Shown piece after piece: positions 52,707 through 64,000 of a DNA stretch of 64,000 bases (the first letter of the stretch is position 1; every line of letters begins with the position of its first letter). The notes below the pieces were generated by a model. It ran no database searches. It was not told the DNA's origin and was given only the letters and a program-made list of their open reading frames with translations. Origin of the DNA: Skeletonema tropicum. Its lineage: Eukaryota > Bacillariophyta > Thalassiosirophyceae > Thalassiosirales > Thalassiosiraceae. The stretch spans positions 1,178,001 through 1,242,000 of the forward strand of contig CM074148.1 in NCBI GenBank assembly GCA_037178625.1. Reading direction: 5' to 3'. A program made the translations under genes and the position numbers.

Positions 52707-54124
52707 TAATTAAATTGGCCCTGCTTTTCTTTACGCCTTCGGGTGTACTCGATTTGGGGTTCCGAGAGAGATAGTAACGGTTGGTTTCCAAGGTTGGTCA
52801 CGGCGGCCTTCGGAGGTGCTGAGAGGCTTAAACAGAGTGTCCGTCCTCCTCAGGGAAAGATTGGCACAGTTCCTTTAGGGTTTGCTAGACCATAAATCCG
52901 TCGCTAAACTACCGTTCGATCTCGATGAAAAGCATCTCCACCAACATTTTTAAATCTTTGTTTTGTTTGTCTGATGTCTCTTTGTACCAACTCTCTCTAA
53001 TGAATCTTTGTTTTGTTTCCTATCTCTAAAAACAGTGCTTTGTAGTTCATATAGAGGCACTCTCTTCGCAAGGCGTATCGCAAGCTACACCGCCAGCGTC
53101 CATACATCCACCGCAACTCGGACCAAGCAGAGACTCTTGACGGAAGGCCTTCACTAGCGAGGAACAAATACGGCAAGTTTAGTTTGAGCAGTCGAGCAGG
53201 GCCTTCTCTCAAGTTGCGACCATCGCCGTCGCGTGTCTTATGGCACATTATTTGCCGCCTCTCTCTCTAGAGATGGAGAGACGGGATGATTGGGAATTGG
53301 CGTTTTCGTCTTCATAGGTCGTAGGAATGAGTCTTTAGATAATGTGTCTCATGTTTGTCAGATGTAAATAATAAGTTCAATTCCACTGCTAGCTTGATCT
53401 TATGCTATCCCTCTTGAGATCCACTCAACAAGTGTGTACGTCACGCTCAGTTCCAATAAACATCACTCGATCATATCGTCCTCGTCTCTACTTGTTGCTT
53501 TCATTGAGTATCGAGAGTGCAGGTGCAGATTGAGTGCAGAGCTGAGTGCGATAGTATTGAAACTTCCCTCCGACAAAAATGACACACATGACTTCGCCAA
53601 TGCATTTACATCGTATAATTGAGAGCCGAACGTCATTTGAATGTCTTTTTGGCTGATGACGTACTTAACCTAAAGCCCCACACACTTCGCTGCGGCTCTG
53701 TGAGCACATCTACGGCAACGATGAATTCCAGTGAGCATAATTTGCCGCCTTGAAGTGTTGAGATGTAGATGCATTTGCTATATACGCACGTAGATCTGAT
53801 TGAAGTAGTATCGTCGGTAAAATTTAGTAATGAATTGAGGGACTCATCGTGGCAAATAATGTAGGGCGATGACTTGAAGTGTCGGCCAATGTCTTCTATA
53901 GCTTTGAGTTTGAGTCCGGCTGAGCTGTTTGCATATAGTCGGTCATAAACTTCAACCTTGGCCTTGGTAGTACTTTTCAGCATCGAATAGATTGTTTTGC
54001 TATATCATGACAATGATCTTATGGATGTCATTCCTTCGTATGATGATAATCCTAGCCTAGGTGATATTCGAAGTATTGTATGGCAGTGATCATGCCCGGG
54101 TTCAATACGATTCTGCGTGTGCTG

Positions 54125-54644
54125 TAGATGAGGTGGATACAGCGGTATATCGCGTGGTCAGCAGTGCTTCAACCCCAGGTCAGTCCATATCTCCTATCAC
54201 TTTATGTTTGTGGGAAGTCCTTGATCAATGGGGTAGCATGTGGATGTGGGAAGACCTTGAACTGACGGGGGGCTTCGAGTTCATAGTGGCGGGTATTATT
54301 GATTCGTCACTGGTATGCGTGGCGGATGGATCCTCTATCAAGGAGATGTACCCACATATCTGTTCAGCTGCATTCATTATGGAGTGTTCAAAGGGGCGAG
54401 GCCGTATCATTGGCAAATTCTCAGACAAAACGCTTGCAGCTTGTATTGGCTATTCATCTCATTTTATTAGCGGTGAACAAGCTAACTTCGACACTTTCTC
54501 TGGATCTACCCAGATCTATTCTGATTGCTCGCTCGGGGGCTCTCCTCAATGTTGAAAACTGGCCTCCACATCGCATTTCATCAAGCTGCCGTCATTCAGA
54601 TATACTCACAAAGCTTTGACCTTTAGTATTCTCACCATTCCCAA
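54125..54644 (+). pseudogene. Retroelement RNase H remnant, unit 2
   Basis: Same sequence and lesions as unit 1 at an offset of 4064 bases. It is therefore not independent evidence of function. Confidence 0.7.
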
Positions 54645-55149
54645 GTTGTTGTCAAATCGTATCAGCCAAAAATCCCTCCCCTATCAAATCATCCATATCT
54701 CATCATCGTCCAATCAGATAAAAGAGTCAATAGTTGGACAGTACCATAGTAGCAGCACTATTGATCAATATAACGTACCTTGCATTGCCATCATACAAGG
54801 TGGTGAGTCATGATGATTCAGAGGTAGTAAGCAACCACTATCGAAATCGAATGGAACTAGAACTAGGGTGCACCGTGTGCGAGTAAAGAGAGAAGTTCAA
54901 GCAGATACATAGGTGCATCAACCTCGGAAGTCACAGAATCTTTGGCTCTCCCAAAACTTCACGGCGTAAGTTTGGAGGGCGATCATTAGTATGAACATTC
55001 GGCACTATTGTGCACCGTGCACCGGTGCTATTTAGAGAGTATATAGTGTCGAGAAGAGGTAAAGCAGATAGATAGACGCATGCACGCCAGCCAAATGAAA
55101 ATGAGTGGCAACCTAGGAAGTCACAGGTATCTGATTTTGAGTTTCGAAA

Positions 55150-55189
55150 GCCGACCCCATGCCTGCAAGATGCAGGCGATGGGGTCGGC
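55150..55189. repeat. 18-pair hairpin, unit 2
   Basis: Identical to 51086-51125. Confidence 0.85.
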
Positions 55190-56591
55190 GGCAGATTTGT
55201 CTCAATACTCATTAAATGCTGCTAGCTGTTAAAAGCTACTAAAACCTTTCTTCGCATTGTGCCTGGCCAAAGCTATGCGTGGAGCAAGGATCATAGCTGT
55301 GCATGGAGAATTGCCTCATGATTTGATAATGAATTGTACGACAGTGCTAAAACGAATCGCTGTAATTCTGATTCTGTCTGTGCTGCAATCTTCGCAGTTA
55401 GTAAGACTCGGAAGCTGTAAGAGTAAAACTAATAATTGCGTCAGTATCAAATCATCTTCAAGCCGTAGATGCATCTTGACGCCGCAATATTGTAGTTGTA
55501 TATGCTTTAATTGGCCATCACACAAAGGTGAATTCTTGTGTCTTACGAACAGCATACTAATAGCAAGGTTGATCCTTGCAACGTGGATTCATTTGTGACA
55601 TCATATCAATGAACGGTAATCGGACGACACATCATTGGCGCAGCAAATCTGATTTCACTATCTAAATCTCAAGAGACGAAGACCAACGACTCACACCAGC
55701 CGCATGCATCCATCCATCATTGTGCCACGTGGTATTTTTGTCAGTTGTTAGTTTCTTCCATCTTCCACTAAAGCAGAGGGAATGGTGAATGAACTTCGAG
55801 CGTTGGAGGCCCTGCACTTGTCCCTTGGGCAAGCCATGGAACGGTGTGAAAATAACTCTCTCATACGCAGTAGCAGTAGTGGTAACGAAGAACGACTCTA
55901 CACAGCTGCAGAGGATAATTATTGTGCCATTTTGATCAGGCCCGAGATACAAAATACCTCCTTCTACAAAAAAGCTGCAGAATGTATACGTCTCGTGTAA
56001 TAGCAGCTACGAATGTGCGTTTGGCTTTCATTTGCTGTCGCATGATAAATATATGTAAAGTAGATACTTACTTAAGTAAGACCAAGACTTCTTTTCTCGT
56101 ACCAACTTGAACTTCATTATCACTCGGTACTCGAATTGTCCACCAAAATCGCTCACAAAAAATCAACGACCGAACCGCATCTCTTCTGCCGTTAATTCAA
56201 TCATGCCGACCAAAAGCTCTCAACGCTTTCATTCAATCATGCCGACAGACGGCATCATGAAGAGCTCTCACAGCCATTCATTCAATCATGGATGGCAAAT
56301 TGCTGTCTCAAGCCACTTGCCGCTGCTTGCAGAGCTCATAATTTTTCATCAAGCAAACTGTCAACATCATTCACTACCAAACCACCATGTCGGCCGATTC
56401 TCCGCTCTTCGCTCGCCGGCCGCTTGCTATACTACCGCCGCCTCCCAACAGCGTTCACCCGCAAGCATCGCCGCCGCCTTGACGCAGGCTCCGCCGCTAA
56501 CGACTGCAGCCGATGACCGATGATTACAGGTGAGTTACAACCGATTCATGATCCCCTGTCCGGTTTTAATGGCTGATCGAGCAACAACTTC

Positions 56592-56770
56592 AGCGCCGAG
56601 GAAAGCCGGCGCTATACAAATTGGCCCAGAACCGTGGAAGCCGGTGCTATACAAATTGGCCCAGCACCGTGGAAGCCGGTGCTTTACAAATTGGCCCAGG
56701 GCTCAGTCCCAGCACCGAGGCAAAGCCGGTGCTATACAAATAAGGCCCATCGCCGAGGAATGCCGGCGAT
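56592..56770. repeat. Five-hairpin cluster, unit 2
   Basis: Identical to 52528-52706. Confidence 0.8.
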
Positions 56771-58188
56771 TAATTAAATTGGCCCTGCTTTTCTTTACGC
56801 CTTCGGGTGTACTCGATTTGGGGTTCCGAGAGAGATAGTAACGGTTGGTTTCCAAGGTTGGTCACGGCGGCCTTCGGAGGTGCTGAGAGGCTTAAACAGA
56901 GTGTCCGTCCTCCTCAGGGAAAGATTGGCACAGTTCCTTTAGGGTTTGCTAGACCATAAATCCGTCGCTAAACTACCGTTCGATCTCGATGAAAAGCATC
57001 TCCACCAACATTTTTAAATCTTTGTTTTGTTTGTCTGATGTCTCTTTGTACCAACTCTCTCTAATGAATCTTTGTTTTGTTTCCTATCTCTAAAAACAGT
57101 GCTTTGTAGTTCATATAGAGGCACTCTCTTCGCAAGGCGTATCGCAAGCTACACCGCCAGCGTCCATACATCCACCGCAACTCGGACCAAGCAGAGACTC
57201 TTGACGGAAGGCCTTCACTAGCGAGGAACAAATACGGCAAGTTTAGTTTGAGCAGTCGAGCAGGGCCTTCTCTCAAGTTGCGACCATCGCCGTCGCGTGT
57301 CTTATGGCACATTATTTGCCGCCTCTCTCTCTAGAGATGGAGAGACGGGATGATTGGGAATTGGCGTTTTCGTCTTCATAGGTCGTAGGAATGAGTCTTT
57401 AGATAATGTGTCTCATGTTTGTCAGATGTAAATAATAAGTTCAATTCCACTGCTAGCTTGATCTTATGCTATCCCTCTTGAGATCCACTCAACAAGTGTG
57501 TACGTCACGCTCAGTTCCAATAAACATCACTCGATCATATCGTCCTCGTCTCTACTTGTTGCTTTCATTGAGTATCGAGAGTGCAGGTGCAGATTGAGTG
57601 CAGAGCTGAGTGCGATAGTATTGAAACTTCCCTCCGACAAAAATGACACACATGACTTCGCCAATGCATTTACATCGTATAATTGAGAGCCGAACGTCAT
57701 TTGAATGTCTTTTTGGCTGATGACGTACTTAACCTAAAGCCCCACACACTTCGCTGCGGCTCTGTGAGCACATCTACGGCAACGATGAATTCCAGTGAGC
57801 ATAATTTGCCGCCTTGAAGTGTTGAGATGTAGATGCATTTGCTATATACGCACGTAGATCTGATTGAAGTAGTATCGTCGGTAAAATTTAGTAATGAATT
57901 GAGGGACTCATCGTGGCAAATAATGTAGGGCGATGACTTGAAGTGTCGGCCAATGTCTTCTATAGCTTTGAGTTTGAGTCCGGCTGAGCTGTTTGCATAT
58001 AGTCGGTCATAAACTTCAACCTTGGCCTTGGTAGTACTTTTCAGCATCGAATAGATTGTTTTGCTATATCATGACAATGATCTTATGGATGTCATTCCTT
58101 CGTATGATGATAATCCTAGCCTAGGTGATATTCGAAGTATTGTATGGCAGTGATCATGCCCGGGTTCAATACGATTCTGCGTGTGCTG

Positions 58189-58708
58189 TAGATGAGGTGG
58201 ATACAGCGGTATATCGCGTGGTCAGCAGTGCTTCAACCCCAGGTCAGTCCATATCTCCTATCACTTTATGTTTGTGGGAAGTCCTTGATCAATGGGGTAG
58301 CATGTGGATGTGGGAAGACCTTGAACTGACGGGGGGCTTCGAGTTCATAGTGGCGGGTATTATTGATTCGTCACTGGTATGCGTGGCGGATGGATCCTCT
58401 ATCAAGGAGATGTACCCACATATCTGTTCAGCTGCATTCATTATGGAGTGTTCAAAGGGGCGAGGCCGTATCATTGGCAAATTCTCAGACAAAACGCTTG
58501 CAGCTTGTATTGGCTATTCATCTCATTTTATTAGCGGTGAACAAGCTAACTTCGACACTTTCTCTGGATCTACCCAGATCTATTCTGATTGCTCGCTCGG
58601 GGGCTCTCCTCAATGTTGAAAACTGGCCTCCACATCGCATTTCATCAAGCTGCCGTCATTCAGATATACTCACAAAGCTTTGACCTTTAGTATTCTCACC
58701 ATTCCCAA
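58189..58708 (+). pseudogene. Retroelement RNase H remnant, unit 3
   Basis: Same sequence and lesions as unit 1 at an offset of 8128 bases. Confidence 0.7.
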
Positions 58709-59213
58709 GTTGTTGTCAAATCGTATCAGCCAAAAATCCCTCCCCTATCAAATCATCCATATCTCATCATCGTCCAATCAGATAAAAGAGTCAATAGTTG
58801 GACAGTACCATAGTAGCAGCACTATTGATCAATATAACGTACCTTGCATTGCCATCATACAAGGTGGTGAGTCATGATGATTCAGAGGTAGTAAGCAACC
58901 ACTATCGAAATCGAATGGAACTAGAACTAGGGTGCACCGTGTGCGAGTAAAGAGAGAAGTTCAAGCAGATACATAGGTGCATCAACCTCGGAAGTCACAG
59001 AATCTTTGGCTCTCCCAAAACTTCACGGCGTAAGTTTGGAGGGCGATCATTAGTATGAACATTCGGCACTATTGTGCACCGTGCACCGGTGCTATTTAGA
59101 GAGTATATAGTGTCGAGAAGAGGTAAAGCAGATAGATAGACGCATGCACGCCAGCCAAATGAAAATGAGTGGCAACCTAGGAAGTCACAGGTATCTGATT
59201 TTGAGTTTCGAAA

Positions 59214-59253
59214 GCCGACCCCATGCCTGCAAGATGCAGGCGATGGGGTCGGC
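59214..59253. repeat. 18-pair hairpin, unit 3
   Basis: Identical to 51086-51125. Confidence 0.85.
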
Positions 59254-60655
59254 GGCAGATTTGTCTCAATACTCATTAAATGCTGCTAGCTGTTAAAAGC
59301 TACTAAAACCTTTCTTCGCATTGTGCCTGGCCAAAGCTATGCGTGGAGCAAGGATCATAGCTGTGCATGGAGAATTGCCTCATGATTTGATAATGAATTG
59401 TACGACAGTGCTAAAACGAATCGCTGTAATTCTGATTCTGTCTGTGCTGCAATCTTCGCAGTTAGTAAGACTCGGAAGCTGTAAGAGTAAAACTAATAAT
59501 TGCGTCAGTATCAAATCATCTTCAAGCCGTAGATGCATCTTGACGCCGCAATATTGTAGTTGTATATGCTTTAATTGGCCATCACACAAAGGTGAATTCT
59601 TGTGTCTTACGAACAGCATACTAATAGCAAGGTTGATCCTTGCAACGTGGATTCATTTGTGACATCATATCAATGAACGGTAATCGGACGACACATCATT
59701 GGCGCAGCAAATCTGATTTCACTATCTAAATCTCAAGAGACGAAGACCAACGACTCACACCAGCCGCATGCATCCATCCATCATTGTGCCACGTGGTATT
59801 TTTGTCAGTTGTTAGTTTCTTCCATCTTCCACTAAAGCAGAGGGAATGGTGAATGAACTTCGAGCGTTGGAGGCCCTGCACTTGTCCCTTGGGCAAGCCA
59901 TGGAACGGTGTGAAAATAACTCTCTCATACGCAGTAGCAGTAGTGGTAACGAAGAACGACTCTACACAGCTGCAGAGGATAATTATTGTGCCATTTTGAT
60001 CAGGCCCGAGATACAAAATACCTCCTTCTACAAAAAAGCTGCAGAATGTATACGTCTCGTGTAATAGCAGCTACGAATGTGCGTTTGGCTTTCATTTGCT
60101 GTCGCATGATAAATATATGTAAAGTAGATACTTACTTAAGTAAGACCAAGACTTCTTTTCTCGTACCAACTTGAACTTCATTATCACTCGGTACTCGAAT
60201 TGTCCACCAAAATCGCTCACAAAAAATCAACGACCGAACCGCATCTCTTCTGCCGTTAATTCAATCATGCCGACCAAAAGCTCTCAACGCTTTCATTCAA
60301 TCATGCCGACAGACGGCATCATGAAGAGCTCTCACAGCCATTCATTCAATCATGGATGGCAAATTGCTGTCTCAAGCCACTTGCCGCTGCTTGCAGAGCT
60401 CATAATTTTTCATCAAGCAAACTGTCAACATCATTCACTACCAAACCACCATGTCGGCCGATTCTCCGCTCTTCGCTCGCCGGCCGCTTGCTATACTACC
60501 GCCGCCTCCCAACAGCGTTCACCCGCAAGCATCGCCGCCGCCTTGACGCAGGCTCCGCCGCTAACGACTGCAGCCGATGACCGATGATTACAGGTGAGTT
60601 ACAACCGATTCATGATCCCCTGTCCGGTTTTAATGGCTGATCGAGCAACAACTTC

Positions 60656-60834
60656 AGCGCCGAGGAAAGCCGGCGCTATACAAATTGGCCCAGAACCGTG
60701 GAAGCCGGTGCTATACAAATTGGCCCAGCACCGTGGAAGCCGGTGCTTTACAAATTGGCCCAGGGCTCAGTCCCAGCACCGAGGCAAAGCCGGTGCTATA
60801 CAAATAAGGCCCATCGCCGAGGAATGCCGGCGAT
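60656..60834. repeat. Five-hairpin cluster, unit 3
   Basis: Identical to 52528-52706. Confidence 0.8.
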
Positions 60835-61755
60835 TAATTAAATTGGCCCTGCTTTTCTTTACGCCTTCGGGTGTACTCGATTTGGGGTTCCGAGAGAGAT
60901 AGTAACGGTTGGTTTCCAAGGTTGGTCACGGCGGCCTTCGGAGGTGCTGAGAGGCTTAAACAGAGTGTCCGTCCTCCTCAGGGAAAGATTGGCACAGTTC
61001 CTTTAGGGTTTGCTAGACCATAAATCCGTCGCTAAACTACCGTTCGATCTCGATGAAAAGCATCTCCACCAACATTTTTAAATCTTTGTTTTGTTTGTCT
61101 GATGTCTCTTTGTACCAACTCTCTCTAATGAATCTTTGTTTTGTTTCCTATCTCTAAAAACAGTGCTTTGTAGTTCATATAGAGGCACTCTCTTCGCAAG
61201 GCGTATCGCAAGCTACACCGCCAGCGTCCATACATCCACCGCAACTCGGACCAAGCAGAGACTCTTGACGGAAGGCCTTCACTAGCGAGGAACAAATACG
61301 GCAAGTTTAGTTTGAGCAGTCGAGCAGGGCCTTCTCTCAAGTTGCGACCATCGCCGTCGCGTGTCTTATGGCACATTATTTGCCGCCTCTCTCTCTAGAG
61401 ATGGAGAGACGGGATGATTGGGAATTGGCGTTTTCGTCTTCATAGGTCGTAGGAATGAGTCTTTAGATAATGTGTCTCATGTTTGTCAGATGTAAATAAT
61501 AAGTTCAATTCCACTGCTAGCTTGATCTTATGCTATCCCTCTTGAGATCCACTCAACAAGTGTGTACGTCACGCTCAGTTCCAATAAACATCACTCGATC
61601 ATATCGTCCTCGTCTCTACTTGTTGCTTTCATTGAGTATCGAGAGTGCAGGTGCAGATTGAGTGCAGAGCTGAGTGCGATAGTATTGAAACTTCCCTCCG
61701 ACAAAAATGACACACATGACTTCGCCAATGCATTTACATCGTATAATTGAGAGCC

Positions 61756-63008
61756 TTAATCTTTGAAGCCCCACACGCACACACAACACACACTTTGGTG
61801 CGGCGCTCTCTATCTGAGCACATCAGGCTGCCGATGCCGTAGATGCATTAAAAAGTCCACAGAGAGAGGCAGCATATGAAACGATAAAGATGCACGATGA
61901 ATTCCAGTGAGCATGATTTGCCGCCTTGAAGTGTTGAGATGTAGATGCATTTGCTACGCACGTAGATCTGATTGAAGTAGTATCGTCCGTACAATTTAGT
62001 AATGAATTGAGGGACTCATCGTGGCAAATAATGTAGGGTGATGACTTGGAGTGTGGGCCAATGTCTTCTCTATAGCTTTGAGTTTGAGTCCGGCTGAGCT
62101 GTTTGCATATAGTCGGTCATAAGTAAACTTCAACCTTGGCCTTGGTAGTACTTTTCAGCATCGAATAGATTGTTTTGCTATAAATAAATACAATGATCTT
62201 ATGGATGTCATTTCTTCGTATGATAGGAGGTGATATTTGAAGTATTGTATGGAAGTGATCATGCCCGGGTTCAATACGATTCTGCGTGTGCTGTCGATGA
62301 GGTGGATACAGCGGTATCATCGCGTGGTCAGCAGTGCTTCAACCCCAGGTCAGTCCATACCTCCTAGCACTTTGTGGGAAGTGGGTAGCATGTGGATGTG
62401 GGAAGATCTTATCTTGAACTGACAGGGAGCTTCGAGTTCTTCGTGGCGACTATTATTGATTGGTCACTGGTATGCGTGGCGGATGGATCCTCTATCAAGG
62501 AGATGTACCCACATATCTGTTCAGTGTTCAAAGAGGCGAGGCCGTCTCATTGGCAAGTTCTCAGACAAAAAGTTTGCAGCTTGTATTGGCTATTCATCTC
62601 ATTTTATTAGCGGTGAACAAGCAAACTCCGACACTTTCTGGATCTACCCAGATCTATTCTGATTGCTCGCTCGGGGGCTCTCCGCAATGTTGAAAACTGG
62701 CCTCCACATCGCATTTCATCAAGCTGCCGTGATTCAGATATACTCAAAGCTTTGACCTTTTTTTATTCTTACCATTCCCAAGTTGATCGTCAAATCGTAT
62801 CAGCCAAGAATCCCTCCCCTATCAAATCATCCATATCTCATCATCGTCCAATCGGATAAAGGAGTCAATAGTTGGTAGTTGGACAGCACCATAGTAGCAG
62901 CACTATTGATCAATATAACGCACCTTGCATTGCCATCGTACAAGGGTGGTGAGTCATGATGATTCAGAGGTAGTAAGCAACCACTATCGAAATCGAATGG
63001 AACTAGTA
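61756..63008. repeat. Diverged partial copy of the 4064-base unit
   Basis: Collinear with the first ~1.2 kb of a unit after the GAGAGCC junction, but with many substitutions, short indels and a different ~150-base start. Homology ends near GGAACTAG at about 63005. It shows that the array grew from, or next to, an older single copy. Confidence 0.85.
62262..62760 (+). pseudogene. Retroelement RNase H remnant, diverged copy
   Basis: Carries the same landmarks (SLVCVADGSSIKEMYPHICS; IYSDC in another frame; PPHR then SSCR) with additional deletions relative to the tandem units, for example loss of the AAFIMEC segment. Confidence 0.65.
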
Positions 63009-63299
63009 CTATATCGAGGCAAAGTATCGATCGGATCGGATCGCACCCCTCTAAGCTTCTTACATAAGTACATCAACTTTTAAGTCGTCTTAGTAGTTGT
63101 AATTATGATACCAGCATCTTTCCAACAATAACACATCTTTGTTCTCGGACCTCCCATCCCCCATCCTGTCCCGCAAGGAAGGTGTTAGTCATTTATTTCC
63201 CCTCTACCTACAGGTACCTCTTCGTGGTCCATCATGGAAGCAATCATCAACTAGTCACAATTCTCTCTATCAATATTCCTTCTATTCACTTTCATTATC
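63009..63299. other. Intergenic sequence
   Basis: About 290 bases between the repeat block and the 3' end of the minus-strand gene. No feature was recognised. Confidence 0.4.
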
Positions 63300-64000
63300 T
63301 TATTCATCTTCTCCCTCCTCTTCCACTTCAAATGTGTGCGATGGCAACTCGAGAAAAGGGAGCACATTACTCATCAAAATGTCTGCGGGTAGGATAAGCT
63401 CGAGAGTTGTAACTACATCCTCATCTAACAAGCGACGATGCTCAGCCTTGTAGCGATTGATTTTGTCAATAACTGATCTAATCCACCTTCGTATAACCAA
63501 GGCCTTTTCTCCCGATGCAGACGTGGAAAGTCCAGTAGCGATTGATATGTCACCTGAGTTTGCTGTCGATGCGCTTCCAGTTGCAAGATTGAGGTCCCCA
63601 CTCGAAGATCCAGCGCTCGTGCCAGCAGCATCGGCAGTCTTCAAGCTGGCTGTGCCGGAGCTACCGTCATCGCTGACTCCTGATGTGATGGTCATGATTC
63701 CACCTCCAGTTGACGAGCCCGAGCCAGCCGAGATTGTCACTGCTCCGCCCTGATTGGGTTCATCTCCTGCTTCTATGGTCATGCTACCGCCATCTGATGA
63801 TTGAGAGTCACCGGCCACAAAGGTAGCAGAACCAGCATTGGCCGAACCAGAAGCGCCCGCTTCCAACGTGATGGAGCCGCCAAGTGTGTCACTGGAGCCT
63901 ACCGTGAGAGCAAGGTCTCCTGCAGATGCAGACGTGGAAAGTCCAGTAGCGATTGATATGTCACCTGAGTTTGCTGTCGATGCGCTTCCAGTTGCATGAT
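63300..64000 (-). CDS. Gly/Ser/Ala/Thr-rich repeat protein, C-terminal part (runs off right edge)
   Basis: The minus-strand frame is open from the window edge to a stop at 63300, about 233 codons, so the start lies outside. The N-terminal part is built of short beta-strand-like repeats (GDISIATG, GGSITLEAG, GGAVTISAG, GGIMTITSG). A longer 137-codon unit is repeated: the segment at 63514-63585 recurs at 63925-63996. Such proteins are common in diatoms as large, probably secreted or surface proteins, though no signal peptide can be seen here. The last ~65 residues differ: charged and helical (RRWIRSVIDKINRYKAEHRR), then LPADILMSNVLPFLELP and an acidic end. The function is unknown. Confidence 0.75.
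   Translation of the reverse strand, partial: HATGSASTANSGDISIATGLSTSASAGDLALTVGSSDTLGGSITLEAGASGSANAGSATFVAGDSQSSDGGSMTIEAGDEPNQGGAVTISAGSGSSTGGGIMTITSGVSDDGSSGTASLKTADAAGTSAGSSSGDLNLATGSASTANSGDISIATGLSTSASGEKALVIRRWIRSVIDKINRYKAEHRRLLDEDVVTTLELILPADILMSNVLPFLELPSHTFEVEEEGEDE

Larger units (their letters stand above)
49452..61755. repeat. 4064-base tandem array, three full units
   Basis: Units are 49452-53515, 53516-57579 and 57580-61643, plus the first 112 bases of a further unit (61644-61755). Every position I compared was identical between units, including all open frames and their spacing. The left border is the gap itself, so more units may be missing. The right border passes into a diverged copy at 61756. 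The contents of each unit are listed below; the rest of each unit has only short unrecognised frames. Confidence 0.95.

Noticed and set aside
51193..52774. Several other open frames repeated in each tandem unit (for example 51193-51534, 52043-52459, 52466-52774)
   Set aside because: Short, no motifs, no start context. The frame at 52466 simply reads through the hairpin cluster. They repeat only because the units are identical.

Overview
The window is nuclear DNA of a eukaryotic microalga, most likely a (centric) diatom. The signs are a TTAGGG telomere array, GT-AG introns of about 110-170 bases, and protein families typical of diatom genomes: MYND/Sel1 proteins with a 'KKRAAE' linker, repeated C..C-V-C-R-H zinc fingers, diatom-type PIF1 helicases, and a retroelement RNase H ending in 'CRHSDIL'. 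The genus cannot be fixed from sequence alone. Gene density is low and most of the window is repeats and mobile-element debris.

Layout, left to right. 1-597 (-) is the start of an uncharacterised gene that runs off the left edge. 1.0-9.7 kb holds two copies of a PIF1-helicase-related element. They share a 5' repeat (1044, 6487) and a 3' repeat (4410, 9220); the first carries a plausible four-exon gene (2475-4544). 5.4-6.4 kb and 16.4-17.6 kb share one 5' module (upstream region plus membrane anchor) fused to two different enzyme bodies. 13.0-17.2 kb and 24.7-27.2 kb are a segmental duplication: MYND/Sel1 pseudogene, a copied 3' end of the Misato/DML1 gene, then a two-exon LicD/fukutin-like gene. 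That last gene is intact at 26.1-27.2 kb and split by a 1.65-kb transposon at 14.2-17.2 kb. The parent DML1/Misato gene is at 21.3-24.3 kb. Two clean MITEs lie at 17.7 and 18.0-19.0 kb. 29.2-32.1 kb is an element with ~490-base inverted repeats holding gene exons.

33.1-43.5 kb is the most unusual block: a ~10.4-kb putative DNA element with short terminal inverted repeats and AATTCTGAT-rich ends. It encodes a 2051-residue protein with a Ulp1-like cysteine protease at the N terminus and a second Cys-His-Asp protease-like domain at the C terminus, a zinc-finger protein, and a two-exon 460-residue protein. No known transposase was recognised.

44.4-46.6 kb is a minus-strand PIF1 helicase pseudogene cut by a 1.4-kb hAT-type element with an exact 8-base target duplication. 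At 47.8-48.4 kb a relative of the 2475 gene runs straight into a ~510-base TTAGGG array, followed by exactly 500 N. Beyond the gap is an unrelated block: three apparently identical 4064-base tandem units (49452-61643), then a diverged fourth copy (to ~63.0 kb). Each unit contains a retroelement RNase H remnant, a long hairpin, and a cluster of five hairpins with compensatory stem changes. The window ends in a minus-strand gene for a Gly/Ser/Ala/Thr-rich repeat protein. The telomere-gap-array order suggests that two chromosome or scaffold ends were joined here.
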